Part shown: piece by piece, positions 23,775-34,462 of the stretch
Position numbering within the stretch: position 1 is the stretch's first letter
Layout: the number at the start of each line of letters is the position of its first letter
From: Macrostomum hystrix
Taxonomy: Eukaryota > Platyhelminthes > Macrostomidae
DNA: 64,000 nt
Direction: 5' to 3'
NCBI GenBank assembly: GCA_950097015.1
Contig: CATNEN010000005.1
Span: forward strand, 4,889,501-4,953,500
The notes under the pieces: model-generated
The model's input: the letters and a program-made list of their open reading frames with translations, nothing else
The model's database searches: none
What the model was told of the DNA's origin: nothing
Made by a program: the position numbers and the translations under genes

Positions 23775-26700
23775 ATGACCGAAAGCAACGAGTTTGTCTG
23801 CAGCGATGGTCGCGTTGGTGAGATCTATGCTCAGCTCCTGAGAGCAATCGAGCTAAGAGACAAAAATTCAAAGCGCGAACTTTGCAACAGAATCTTACCA
23901 GAAATAAAAAACTACCCAGTCTATGCTGAGGTGTTTCTGCTAGCTGCTACTGACACGCGTCGAATAGTGCTAGAGTTTCTACTGACCGAATTCGGAAGCT
24001 TATCTTTGAAAGCGCAAGACAGTGGAGGTAGGAACTTGGTTCACTATGCTGCTTTCTACCAGAAGTACAGCAGATCACCGCCGGTTCTTTCTATGATAGT
24101 TTCGAAGATTGGCGCCAGGTCGCCTGTCTTGTTGATGAAGTGTAGAGGCGGACGCACTGCTGCGCACTATGCAGCAATCAACAAGAACAGCTCGAGTTCA
24201 CTTCGTTGGTTGATTGAGACGCAAAATGTCAACTTGCTTTTCATCGAAGATAAAAATCGAGACACGGCATTCTGTCTTGCGATACAACATCAAGACGTTT
24301 TCACAGTGCAAGCTCTACTTAGTAAGATTGGAGTGGAGAAGCTGCTCACTCGTGACTCGCTAGAACGCAACGCGCTCTACTTCGCAGTGCAAAATGAAAA
24401 CTCAATCGATGTGATTGACGTAGTTTGTCAGGTTTTGGATAGCGCGAATCGAAGCTCAGTCCTGAGATTTCTACAAGGCTCCAATTATAACGGAACTTTC
24501 CTGCACCAGTGTGCCCTCGCTTTCAATGGTAAAAATGTTGCTCGCCTTGTGAGAGGTCTAGCACCTGTGCTTAATTACCCAAGTCCACAGGCCGCGTTAA
24601 AGAATTCCTTAGACGATGCGGGTAGGAACCCGCTGTTCTATGCGCTTGTTGGCAAAATTTTTCAATTATTATTCGAAGACATCGTAGACCTAAGAGAGCA
24701 TCAGTGCATCGACACCGAAGGCAACACTCTGCTTCATGCACTGTTTTACGCATTCGACCTTCGAGCTACCATCGATGCTGAGCAGCTAGCCAACGCCGCC
24801 AGAGTCCTCATTCAGGCGGAAGTTAATCCGCTTTTAGAGAATTCGCGAAAACTGAACTGCCTATTGGCGACAAATATTGATACGGACAGTTTGAGTGCCA
24901 TTCTTGCACACCTTGCAGACACTGAGTTGAAGCGAACTTTTAAAAAGTTACAAAGCAACTCTGAGGGACTGCACGCTGCACACCTATTCTGTGGCCGATA
25001 CGACATTCGGAAGCTCGAGTCATCACTCAGCAGGCTCTTTGACCTCAGTCCTAGCGAGCTCTGGTCGATTCGGGTGTCTGACGGTCCGTTGAAGGGTGCT
25101 ACGTGCCTTCATTTCGCCTGCGCAGCTGGTAACGTTGAGAACATCGAGCACCTCCTTGACAACGGATTGAGTCTGTTCTCTCAAACTGTGGCGGAGCAAA
25201 CTTGCATCGACTTTGCCTGCGACAGTGGAAAGCTTCACGTCCTTATTAAAGCATCGGTCTGTTCAAACATTGATCTAAGCGAGATTTTGAAGAGTGTTGA
25301 TCTCCCCAAAAGAGCGCTGCAGCTTCCAGACCTTCAAAGTGCAAGGGCTTGCTTAAGAGCTTACAGACCAGCAGACATGCCAGTAGGAGTCGTGAAACGC
25401 TTTCAGGAAGCAGTCTTCCTACCAACGGAGGTAGAAATCATCATAGATGCATTGAAAAGGGACTCAAGTGAAATGCTAAGGTCGATGTTAAAACTAAACT
25501 TAAACACCGATGTGAGCTCGGTGTCAATATTGATGCATTACGATGCTACAGGTGTATCAGACGAATCAGAGGACAGCACTTTTGATGAGCTCGTTGAAAT
25601 TCTTGCTTTTATGCGTTTTGCTGACTTGCGCGTCAAATGCTTGAATTGCCCCGTGTCTGAATGTGCTATACGCCATCAGAAGCCAAAGTTTCTGTCTGAC
25701 TGGATGCTTTTGAACCAGTTTGAAATAATTCCGCGCACAATGCAGCTAATAATTAGGATTAGTAATTACAGAAATACTAATTTCCGGAAAATTAATAAAA
25801 TCCTAGATAGGACTCCGGAAAACAAGCTTTTCGAGCCATACGAACACGCCTTGACGCAGGTCATCAACGTACTTGAAGTGTTATTCCACAATGCGTCCAG
25901 CCATGAGCGTGATTTGCTTATCGACTACATGGAAGGAAACTTTACGGATTCAAAAAGCGACCCTGGACCAAAGTTTGCCTGTAAAGAGAGCTCAGGTGAC
26001 AAGGGTGCCAAAGCCGTAGTGGAGCTTGCTTTCAATATTGACTCTGACGAACTGTTTGCAACAAAGTGCATGATAAAACTAGTGAATCGACGGTGGAATA
26101 TGCCATCAGAGAAGTTGTTTCCTTCGGAAATGATTGCTAGCCGGTGCACCATACCAAGGATGATGATTCGGCAAAAGTTTATCGTGCACTTCGGTTTCCT
26201 ATCTATATTTGCCTTTTTTTTCTCTTGGTACCTCGTGGACTTTGGTCGAACATTGGAGAATCCTGCTGCTGATATTATTTTGCTGATGTACTCGCTCTCA
26301 TTAATAATGCAGGACTTCACTGACAGTTACCTAAATGTATCTCCAATTTTCAATTTTTCTTCAAGAAAAAAACATACTAACAAGTCCAATTCAGTGTTGA
26401 TTCATATGAGTAAGTGGTTCTACGGCTACGATCAGTGGTGCTCTTATTTGCTTTTTGCAGCCATTGTGATGAAGTTCCACGCACGAGTGAGCAACCCGGG
26501 ACTCCTGTACAACTGCCATATTGTCATGAGTACGTCTCTATTATTCTTCGTAGTTCGAGTTATAAGAATATTGGGCTATTTTAGGAGAGCCGGGACAATT
26601 CTTGCTATCATGGCTGATTCAAGTTTCAACATCGCAATGACACTATCGATAGTGTTTGTCTTTATCTGCGCATTCGGAATATTTTTCTATACTCTACTCT

Positions 26701-27164
26701 TCCCGATCGCGTCGGCTTCTGATGTTCGCGACGGCGCCGCAGTCATGCAGCAGCTCCTGCTTTTGCCATCGTCTCTGGTGTTCGGGTACTTTGAGAGGGC
26801 CGAGTTCTTGGTGTGTGGCTCGGGAAACAAAACTAACTGGTCCGATTGCGTTGATCCAACTGGATACAATGCCTTCAAAATACTGATGTTTGCATTCCTG
26901 ATTATCGTCAACATTCTTCTGTGGAACATCATGATTGGCCAGCTGAATGAAACAGTCAAGGGAATTCAGCCGCGAGTGCAGTGCATTTGGAGGCGGCATC
27001 GGTGCAGCCTGCTCAAGGAGATGACCAACATGAGTCCGATTCCGCTGCCATTTTCCTTTGTAGACTACACAATGCTTATTGGCGTAGGTTGCTGGAAACG
27101 CTATAAAAAAAATCGAGCTTCCATCCGAGCAGTGCATGCAGATGACGACGAGGTGAGAGTTTAA
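23775..27164 (+). CDS. Ankyrin-repeat cation channel with TRPM-like membrane domain (large first exon)
   Basis: One uninterrupted frame of 1129 codons. Residues about 50-490 contain ankyrin-type repeats (GRNLVHYAAFY, GRTAAHYAAINK, GNTLLHALFYA, GATCLHFACAAGN). From about residue 795 come six hydrophobic helices: FIVHFGFLSIFAFFFSWY (S1), ILLMYSLSLIMQ (S2), WCSYLLFAAIVM (S3), STSLLFFVVRVIRIL (S4), TLSIVFVFICAFGIFFY (S5) and KILMFAFLIIVNILLWNIM (S6), with a pore loop around LLLLPSSLVFGYFERAEF. After S6, NILLWNIMIGQLNETV, an IWRRHRC segment and PIPLPFSFVDY follow the TRPM pattern (helix, conserved W, then PFPF). TRPM channels normally carry MHR domains rather than ankyrin repeats, so the combination is unusual. 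It would act as a plasma- or organelle-membrane cation channel. A strong donor GAG|GTGAGA at 27152/27153, 12 bases before the TAA, suggests the last three codons are intronic and the chain continues (see 28149-28401). Confidence 0.85.
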   Translation: MTESNEFVCSDGRVGEIYAQLLRAIELRDKNSKRELCNRILPEIKNYPVYAEVFLLAATDTRRIVLEFLLTEFGSLSLKAQDSGGRNLVHYAAFYQKYSRSPPVLSMIVSKIGARSPVLLMKCRGGRTAAHYAAINKNSSSSLRWLIETQNVNLLFIEDKNRDTAFCLAIQHQDVFTVQALLSKIGVEKLLTRDSLERNALYFAVQNENSIDVIDVVCQVLDSANRSSVLRFLQGSNYNGTFLHQCALAFNGKNVARLVRGLAPVLNYPSPQAALKNSLDDAGRNPLFYALVGKIFQLLFEDIVDLREHQCIDTEGNTLLHALFYAFDLRATIDAEQLANAARVLIQAEVNPLLENSRKLNCLLATNIDTDSLSAILAHLADTELKRTFKKLQSNSEGLHAAHLFCGRYDIRKLESSLSRLFDLSPSELWSIRVSDGPLKGATCLHFACAAGNVENIEHLLDNGLSLFSQTVAEQTCIDFACDSGKLHVLIKASVCSNIDLSEILKSVDLPKRALQLPDLQSARACLRAYRPADMPVGVVKRFQEAVFLPTEVEIIIDALKRDSSEMLRSMLKLNLNTDVSSVSILMHYDATGVSDESEDSTFDELVEILAFMRFADLRVKCLNCPVSECAIRHQKPKFLSDWMLLNQFEIIPRTMQLIIRISNYRNTNFRKINKILDRTPENKLFEPYEHALTQVINVLEVLFHNASSHERDLLIDYMEGNFTDSKSDPGPKFACKESSGDKGAKAVVELAFNIDSDELFATKCMIKLVNRRWNMPSEKLFPSEMIASRCTIPRMMIRQKFIVHFGFLSIFAFFFSWYLVDFGRTLENPAADIILLMYSLSLIMQDFTDSYLNVSPIFNFSSRKKHTNKSNSVLIHMSKWFYGYDQWCSYLLFAAIVMKFHARVSNPGLLYNCHIVMSTSLLFFVVRVIRILGYFRRAGTILAIMADSSFNIAMTLSIVFVFICAFGIFFYTLLFPIASASDVRDGAAVMQQLLLLPSSLVFGYFERAEFLVCGSGNKTNWSDCVDPTGYNAFKILMFAFLIIVNILLWNIMIGQLNETVKGIQPRVQCIWRRHRCSLLKEMTNMSPIPLPFSFVDYTMLIGVGCWKRYKKNRASIRAVHADDDEVRV

Positions 27165-27371
27165 TGATCGACTGAGCTATTAGATTAAAAAATCATTATA
27201 TGAAGAAAAAAATGTAGAAAAAACTTTTCGCAAATTCCTATTTTTGTCCATGAGCAAGACACTTATGCCGACGTAGACCATGCTTCAGCTCATATGCTGT
27301 GAACTTGCTGTAAGCTGTAAAATGGGTAACAGCATTCGCTGGGGTAGAAATTTGTACTAGTGTGGCAGCCT

Positions 27372-27736
27372 ATAATAATAATAATAATTTCAGGAGGGCT
27401 GCGGGCAATGGCACATCATTTGGTGACACTAGACCCGCAGCCAGCGAGGAGGCAATTCTGCCCATTTCGCTGACTCCTGAGCACACACGCACACAGATAC
27501 TGTACGCAGGCACATCTCACACAGGTGTGTACATCTGCCCTGACTTTCTCATTGTCAGGCAGTGTGCACTTTCACTGTGCCTTGGAGGTTGGCCCTCAAT
27601 GGCGTAAATTGCTCGACAAGCCCCCAAGCCTTCTCTCCGCGGCTGCGCCCCAAATAAATGTGGCTCCGCCGTGGAATCGAACTTAGGGACCGTGGTGCGA
27701 GAGGCAAACGCGTTAACCGCTCTGCCATCGACCCCC
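27372..27736 (-). mobile_element. SINE family A, full-length copy with 12-bp target duplication
   Basis: Minus-strand reading: tRNA-like head with A box (TGGCAGAGCGG) and B box (GTTCGATTCC), body, then a (TTA)n tail. GTGTGGCAGCCT flanks it exactly at 27360-27371 and 27737-27748. This copy defines the family ends in the window. It lies in the probable first intron of the channel gene. Confidence 0.92.
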
Positions 27737-27769
27737 GTGTGGCAGCCTCACACTAATTATAATAATGAA

Positions 27770-28045
27770 TAACACCTGCCCCAATTGGACCAGATGTGCA
27801 GACGACAGCACAGCTTCAGCAATAGCGCGGCGCATCTGAAGGCTGCGTACGGCTGTTCAGTCCATGGACTGGGCGATGGCACACCCACCCTCAATTAATC
27901 CAGCTAAAGCATTAAACAGCTGGGTGAACTTAAGCAATGCAGAGTTACGTGTGTCTTTCTAAAGGGCACAAAAAGTTCTAGTGGACCTAGGAATCGAACC
28001 TCCGACCTTCAAGTCGTGAGTCCGACGCTCTAGAAACTAGGATAC
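27770..28045 (-). mobile_element. SINE family B copy
   Basis: ACACCTGCCCCAATTGGACC at the left, GGCGCATCTGAAGGCTGCG body, and a tRNA-like head at the right with B box on the minus strand (GAGGTTCGATTCC). Confidence 0.88.
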
Positions 28046-28148
28046 AAACCCTCAATGTGCTGCTCAGCTTGAATAGATAAGGGAGACATACAGCTTGAAC
28101 ACAGACATTGAAATGGAAACTTACGTTTGTCTGCATCTCTTTGAGCAG

Positions 28149-28401
28149 GCGCAAGAAAAGCCGAGTCACTGGTGGCAGGAGCGCCAATCGTTCGCCAACT
28201 ATCCGCAAGGCTATCGACGCTTTCTCACGTTCCAAGCTGAGCAGCTGAGGCGGCACCGGGGCAATCTTCGACGACCGATTGAGTCGGGGCGAAGCAACAC
28301 GGAAAAGTGTATTGCGCGCACGCAGAATCTTCAGACTGACCTGCAGGACAACCTGGCTAGGCTGACTGCCGAATTAAAGTACGCGATTCACGACGGTCTT
28401 G
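28149..28401 (+). CDS. Probable second coding exon of the ankyrin-TRP gene (coiled-coil-like)
   Basis: Open exon with acceptor TTTGAGCAG|GCG and donor CTTG|GTAAGC. It encodes 84 residues starting AQEKPSHWWQERQSF and including a heptad-like stretch ARTQNLQTDLQDNLARLTAEL. Its phase 0 start fits the strong donor at 27152/27153 exactly, giving ...HADDDE joined to AQEKPSHW. TRPM channels have a tryptophan/tyrosine-containing segment followed by a C-terminal assembly coiled coil, and this exon has that general look. The link is inferred from phase, orientation and position only; the exon could belong to another gene. Confidence 0.5.
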
Positions 28402-28780
28402 GTAAGCATGCGCGGCCTTGGGTACCCAGACCGCCACAATAAGATGAGACAAAGACTGCTGATACAAATATATCGTCAAATTTTAACTAGATAATTGACT
28501 GTAAGAATAATTAAGACTGTTCGTTAACCTGTACTGTCTTCTACAGTTAACTTGTTAACTTTAAAACGCTTCACTAGAGGCACTTAGAGTATTATGGAGA
28601 CAATTACTCGTATGTTCGCGAATATTTTTTGATTGCTTTCCAGCTTTCCAGCTTTCCTGCAGAGCAGCATTCTATGCACAAGTATTCAAGTAGAAGTACT
28701 TCGCAGGCCGAGGAGACCTTTTAGAAAAAAATTGCAGTGTGTAGATAAGAGATAATGAGAGAGGGATGATGACATTATTT
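28402..28780. other. Intron or intergenic DNA after the candidate exon
   Basis: AT-rich, no feature recognised. Confidence 0.35.
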
Positions 28781-28789
28781 GCGAAAGAT

Positions 28790-29395
28790 ATGGGACACAG
28801 GAAATATTAGACAGAGGAGAGATGAGACAGGGAGAAATGCGACTGGGAGAGATAAGAGAGATATGGGACAGAAGCAATGCTACGGGGAGATGTGAGACAG
28901 ATGTGGGACAGGAGAGATGCGACTGGGAGATATGAGACAGATGTGGGACAGGAGAGATGAGACTGGGAGATATGAGACAGATGTGGGACAGGAGAGATGC
29001 GACTGGGGGATATGAGACAGATGTGGGACAGGAGAGATGCGACTGGGGGATATGAGACAGATGTGGGACAGGAGAGATGAGACTGGGAGATATGAGACAG
29101 ATGTGGGACAGGAGAGATGAGACTGGGAGATATGAGACAGATGTGGGACAGGAGAGATGCGACTGGGAGATATGAGACAGATGTGGGACAGGAGAGATGC
29201 GACTGGGAGATATGAGACAGATGTGGGACAGAGGAGAGATGAGACTGGGAGATATGAGACAGATGTGGGACAGAGGAGAGATGAGACTGGGAGATATGAG
29301 ACAGATGTGGGACAGGAGAGATGCGACTGGGAGATATGAGACAGATGTGGGACAGAGGAGAGATGAGACAGGGGAGAGTTGAGACAGGTTGAGGT
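28790..29395. repeat. 40-bp minisatellite
   Basis: About 14 copies of a 40-bp unit containing GACTGGGAGATATGAGACAG and TGTGGGACAGGAGAGAT. Its right edge (GAGATGAGACAGGGGAGAG) resembles the inverted 16-bp family at 35265-36090, suggesting a common origin. Confidence 0.93.
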
Positions 29396-30075
29396 AAGAC
29401 CGGGAAGGGCCCGAATCCTTTGCCAACACGTGAGATTTGAGGTCCCGAGAATGTTGACCCTTGACTTGATAATTTTTTATTGACAACTGAAGAATTTTCC
29501 CCTTCGTGTGCTCACGCGAATATTGAGATTTTACTCCTGCTCACTGATTTATCCCATAAACTATCTAACACCTTAATTAGACAATTAGATTGCTTCTTAA
29601 TTAGTTCGTATCTCTTTGAAAAAGCAGAACTGTTAATTCAATTTTTTTTAGAATTCAACCGACCTTACTAAACTACTTTAAAGCGGAATTGAAGACTTTA
29701 GATATTTTAAAGCTGAAAATAGCTCGTATGTGTATTGCGTGTTTGCCTTGGCAAGTATTATATGCCATGAATACTCAAGATTGCCTTTTGCAAAATCATG
29801 TGTTAAACAACTTTATTTCTGTTTTATAACTAAGTATAGTGCTAACAAAATTTTTATTTTTATGTGCACAAAGTTCTGATAAAATCTATTTTTTATTACT
29901 ATTAGAAAGTTGATTTTCCGTGTAACAACAAGCGTACAAACAGAAGTGCATAAAGTGTTATTAATTTACTATTTAAATTTACCCAAGAGAGTGCCATTCG
30001 TTCATGTACGAGAATATTGGTACGTTTTTCCAACTTGAAGATGACTTGCTAAGAATTTTAAAAGGGAAAAATTCG
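29396..30075. other. AT-rich spacer between arrays
   Basis: No exon or RNA gene recognised. Confidence 0.4.
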
Positions 30076-30077
30076 CT

Positions 30078-33000
30078 ACCGTGTCTCATCTCTCCCGTGT
30101 CTCATCTCTGCCTTTTCTCATCTCTCCCTTGTCTCATCTCTCCCATTTCTCATCTCTCCCTTGTCTCATCTCTCCCTTGTCTCATCTCTCCCTTTTCTCA
30201 TCTCTCATGTGTCTCTCTCTCCCGTGTCTCTCTCTTCCGTGTCTCATCTCTCCCTTGTCTCATCTCTGCCTTTTCTCATCTCTCCCTTGTCTCATCTCTC
30301 CCATTTCTCATCTCTCCCTTGTCTCATCTCTCCCTTGTCTCATCTCTGCCTTTTCTCATCTCTCCCTTGTCTCATCTCTCCCTTTTCTCATCTCTCATGT
30401 GTCTCTCTCTCCCGTGTCTCTCTCTTCCGTGTCTCATCTCTCCCTTGTCTCATCTCTCCCGTGTCTTATCTCTCCCGTGTCTTAACTCTCCCGGGTCTCA
30501 TCTCTCCCGTGTCTCTCTCTCTCGCGTCCGTGTCTCATCTCTCCCTTTTCTCATCTCTCCCGTGTCTCATCTCTCCCTTGTCTCATCTCTCCCGTGTCTC
30601 ATCTCTCCCGTGTCTCATCTCTCCCGTGTCTCATCTCTCCCGTGTCTCATCTCTTCCTATCTCGTCGCTACCCTGTCTCATCTCTCCCGTGTCTCATCTC
30701 TCCCGTGTCTCATCTCTCCCGTGTCTTAACTCTCCCGGGTCTCATCTCTCCCGTGTCTCTCTCTCTCGCGTCCGTGTCTCATCTCTCCCTTTTCTCATCT
30801 CTCCCGTGTCTCATCTCTCCCTTGTCTCATCTCTCCCGTGTCTCATCTCTCCCGTGTCTTAACTCTCCCGGGTCTCATCTCTCCCGTGTCTCATCTCTTC
30901 CTATCTCGTCGCTACCCTGTCTCATCTCTCCCGTGTCTCATCTCTCCCGTGTCTCATCTCTCCCGTGTCTTAACTCTCCCGGGTCTAATCTCTCCCGTGT
31001 CTCATCTCTTCCTATCTTGTCGCTGCCGTGTCTCGTCTCTCCCTTTTCTCATCTCTCCCGTGTCTCATCTCTCCAGTGTCTTAACTCTCCCGGGTCTCAT
31101 CTCTCCAGTGTCTTAACTCTCCCGGGTCTCATCTCTCCCGTGTCTCTCTCTCTCGGATCTCATCTCTCATGTGTCTCATCTCTCCCGTGTCTCATCTCTC
31201 CCGTGTCTCATCTCTCCCGTGTCTCATCTCTCCCGTGTCTCATCTCTTCCTATCTCGTCGCTACCCTGTCTCATCTCTCCCGTGTCTCATCTCTCCCGTG
31301 TCTCATCTCTCCCGTGTCTTAACTCTCCCGGGTCTCATCTCTCCCGTGTCTCTCTCTCTCGCGTCCGTGTCTCATCTCTCCCTTTTCTCATCTCTCCCGT
31401 GTCTCATCTCTCCCTTGTCTCATCTCTCCCGTGTCTCATCTCTCCCGTGTCTTAACTCTCCCGGGTCTCATCTCTCCCGTGTCTCATCTCTTCCTATCTC
31501 GTCGCTACCCTGTCTCATCTCTCCCGTGTCTCATCTCTCCCGTGTCTCATCTCTCCCGTGTCTTAACTCTCCCGGGTCTAATCTCTCCCGTGTCTCATCT
31601 CTTCCTATCTTGTCGCTGCCGTGTCTCGTCTCTCCCTTTTCTCATCTCTCCCGTGTCTCATCTCTCCAGTGTCTTAACTCTCCCGGGTCTCATCTCTCCA
31701 GTGTCTTAACTCTCCCGGGTCTCATCTCTCCCGTGTCTCTCTCTCTCGCGTCCGTGTCTCATCTCTCCCTTTTCTCATCTCTCCCGTGTCTCATCTCTCC
31801 CTTGTCTCATCTCTCCCGTGTCTCATCTCTCCCGTGTCTTAACTCTCCCGGGTCTCATCTCTCCCGTGTCTCATCTCTTCCTATCTCGTCGCTACCCTGT
31901 CTCATCTCTCCCGTGTCTCATCTCTCCCGTGTCTCATCTCTCCCGTGTCTTAACTCTCCCGGGTCTAATCTCTCCCGTGTCTCATCTCTTCCTATCTTGT
32001 CGCTGCCGTGTCTCGTCTCTCCCTTTTCTCATCTCTCCCGTGTCTCATCTCTCCAGTGTCTTAACTCTCCCGGGTCTCATCTCTCCAGTGTCTTAACTCT
32101 CCCGGGTCTCATCTCTCCCGTGTCTCTCTCTCTCGCGTCCGTGTCTCATCTCTCCCTTTTCTCATCTCTCCCGTGTCTCATCTCTCCCTTGTCTCATCTC
32201 TCCCGTGTCTCATCTCTCCCGTGTCTTAACTCTCCCGGGTCTCATCTCTCCCGTGTCTCATCTCTTCCTATCTCGTCGCTACCCTGTCTCATCTCTCCCG
32301 TGTCTCATCTCTCCCGTGTCTCATCTCTCCCGTGTCTTAACTCTCCCGGGTCTAATCTCTCCCATGTCTCATCTCTTCCTATCTTGTCGCTGCCGTGTCT
32401 CGTCTCTCCCTTTTCTCATCTCTCCCGTGTCTCATCTCTCCAGTGTCTTAACTCTCCCGGGTCTCATCTCTCCAGTGTCTTAACTCTCCCGGGTCTCATC
32501 TCTCCCGTGTCTCTCTCTCTCGGATCTCATCTCTCATGTGTCTCATCTCTCCCTTTTCTCATCTCTCCCGTGTCTCATCTCTCCCTTGTCTCATCTCTCC
32601 CGTGTCTCATCTCTCCCTTGTCTCATCTCTCCCGTGTCTCATCTCTCCCGTGTCTTAACTCTCCCGGGTCTCATCTCTCCCGTGTCTCATCTCTTCCTAT
32701 CTCGTCGCTACCCTGTCTCATCTCTCCCGTGTATCATCTCTCCCGTGTCTCATCTCTCCCGTGTCTTAACTCTCCCGGGTCTAATCTCTCCCGTGTCTCA
32801 TCTCTTCCTATCTTGTCGCTGCCGTGTCTCGTCTCTCCCTTTTCTCATCTCTCCCGTGTCTCATCTCTCCAGTGTCTTAACTCTCCCGGGTCTCATCTCT
32901 CCAGTGTCTTAACTCTCCCGGGTCTCATCTCTCCCGTGTCTCTCTCTCTCGGATCTCATCTCTCATGTGTCTCATCTCTCCCTTTTCTCATCTCTCCCGT

Positions 33001-33240
33001 GTCTCATCTCTCCCTTGTCTCATCTCTCCCGTGTCTCATCTCTCCCTTGTCTCATCTCTCCCGTGTCTCATCTCTCCCTTGTCTCATCTCTCCCGTGTCT
33101 CATCTCTCCCGTGTCTCATCTCTCCCTTGTCTCATCTCTCCCGTGTCTCATCTCTCCCCTGTCTCATCTCTCCCGTGTCTCATCTCTCCCGTGTCTCATC
33201 TCTCCCGTGTCTCATCTCTCCCCTGTCTTAACTCTCTTTT
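30078..33240. repeat. 3.2 kb C/T-rich 16-bp minisatellite with 387-bp higher-order repeats
   Basis: Basic unit TCTCATCTCTCCCGTG. Blocks with characteristic interruptions (TCTTCCTATCTCGTCGCTAC, TCTTAACTCTCCCGGG, CTCTCTCTCTCGCGTCCG) repeat almost identically at 31431, 31818 and 32205, a 387-bp period, with partial blocks on both sides. The unit is 16 bp but the frames stay open for up to 711 codons because stop triplets are absent from the unit; not a gene. Confidence 0.96.
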
Positions 33241-33666
33241 GTCTCATTTCTCTCTTTCACATTTTATCTGTTGGTTTATTCTCTGCTTAATTTTCACCAA
33301 GTAACTCTTGATTGAATTACTATTTTTCTTTTTATATTTCTTACGTGTTTTATTGTTGAATAATAGCCGAAGGAGCGGACTGATATTTTGTGATATTTAA
33401 TTGATTAATTATAATTGTAAGTTCATAGCTAGCTTGCTGAATTCGACCAAAATGGTCATCATTTATTTTGACCTACGATTTATGCTAACATCAGTATTTT
33501 GAGGAGGGCTGTGGGCAATGGTACATCATTTGGTGTGACCTGCAGCCAGCTTGGCAGCGGGTATTTGAACTACGGTGTTTCTACAGATAAAAAGTTAAAT
33601 TAATGAATAAACTGATTCAATCTTTGAAACTACGAGCTTGTATTTACGATTGAAAACAACCCTCAG
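33241..33666. other. AT-rich spacer with a SINE fragment
   Basis: Apart from the SINE A fragment at 33503-33555 nothing is recognised. It ends at a possible 3' splice site (ACCCTCAG|G, 33666/33667). Confidence 0.4.
33503..33555 (-). mobile_element. SINE family A, 3'-end fragment
   Basis: GGAGGGCTGTGGGCAATGG followed by TACATCATTTGGTG matches only the 3' tail side of the family; heavily truncated. Confidence 0.65.
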
Positions 33667-33698
33667 GTGATTCGATGACGATATACCGATCGAGATGA
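33667..33698 (+). CDS. Possible last coding exon of the ankyrin-TRP gene
   Basis: Following the acceptor ACCCTCAG, the only frame compatible with the phase-1 donor at 28401 reads GDSMTIYRSR then TGA. The joined frame 23775-27152, 28149-28401, 33667-33698 is a multiple of three (1220 residues). Weak: such a short exon could occur by chance, and the intervening intron would be 5.3 kb, mostly minisatellite. Confidence 0.22.
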
Positions 33699-34170
33699 AG
33701 CCATCCAGCCTCAACGTCAGCACAGCAAATCATCACCTTGCTGATTCACCCGATGACGCCAGCAGTGTTGACAGTGAAGAACCGGCTAAGAATATTGCAA
33801 AGAAAATGTGCGACTCTTCAACGTCTTCGTCCGAAGCGTCTACTCCTTCCACGGGGGTACCAACCAAGCGATAGCTTTTGAAAGCTTCACAACCACCAGT
33901 CTGAGTGACGAAGTTCAAACTAGAAGTAATGGGTCAGTGTTCACCAGCAATCAACTAATTGACCTGCTAGACGCTAGACGAGCTAGAAGCTGCTCACAAA
34001 TTGGCAGCGGTGAAGCGGGAAGTTCTGATCATTGCTGTTGTGTATGCGGCTTGCATGCTGCCTAGAGTCCAAGCGCACGTGGCGCGTTGTGATTGGCTGG
34101 GGGGTTTTACTGTCTGCCCCAGACCAGTCTAAGCCGGGGTGGGGGTTGGTTGTTGACAGTCTAAATTATA
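33699..34170. other. Moderately coding-like region without a model
   Basis: Frame from 33694 reads MKPSSLNVSTANHH to a stop at 33871; another frame (33880-34064) reads SNGSVFTSNQLIDLLDARRA and ends HCCCVCGLHAA. Composition is gene-like, but I could not join the two or recognise a family. Could be 3' UTR, an exon of an unmodelled gene, or a pseudogene. Confidence 0.3.
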
Positions 34171-34179
34171 TAAAATAGT

Positions 34180-34462
34180 GCACATTGTCAACTGGGGGAT
34201 TATTGTCAACTGGGGGATCATTGTCAACTGGGGGATCATTGTCAACTGGGGGATCATTGTCAACTGGGGGATCATTGTCAACTGGGGGATCATTGTCAAC
34301 TGGGGTATCATTGTCAACTGGGGGTTCATTGTCAACTGGGGGATCATTGTCAACTGGGGGATCATTGTCAACTGGGGGATCATTGTCAACTGGGGGATCA
34401 TTGTCAACTGGGGGATCATTGTCAACTGGGTGATTATCATCACCTGGGGGATCATTGTAGAT
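34180..34462. repeat. 18-bp minisatellite
   Basis: About 15 copies of ATTGTCAACTGGGGGATC, nearly perfect. Open frames on both strands reflect the multiple-of-three period. Confidence 0.95.

Noticed and set aside
27650-27736. tRNA gene on the minus strand
   Set aside because: The A- and B-box-like motifs belong to the head of SINE A; the sequence does not fold into an intact cloverleaf and is followed by SINE body and target duplication.
31169-33304. 711-codon open frame rich in SHLSRVSSLPCLISP
   Set aside because: It lies entirely in a C/T-rich 16-bp minisatellite; all three frames are open because stop triplets are rare in the unit. Repeat artefact, not a protein.
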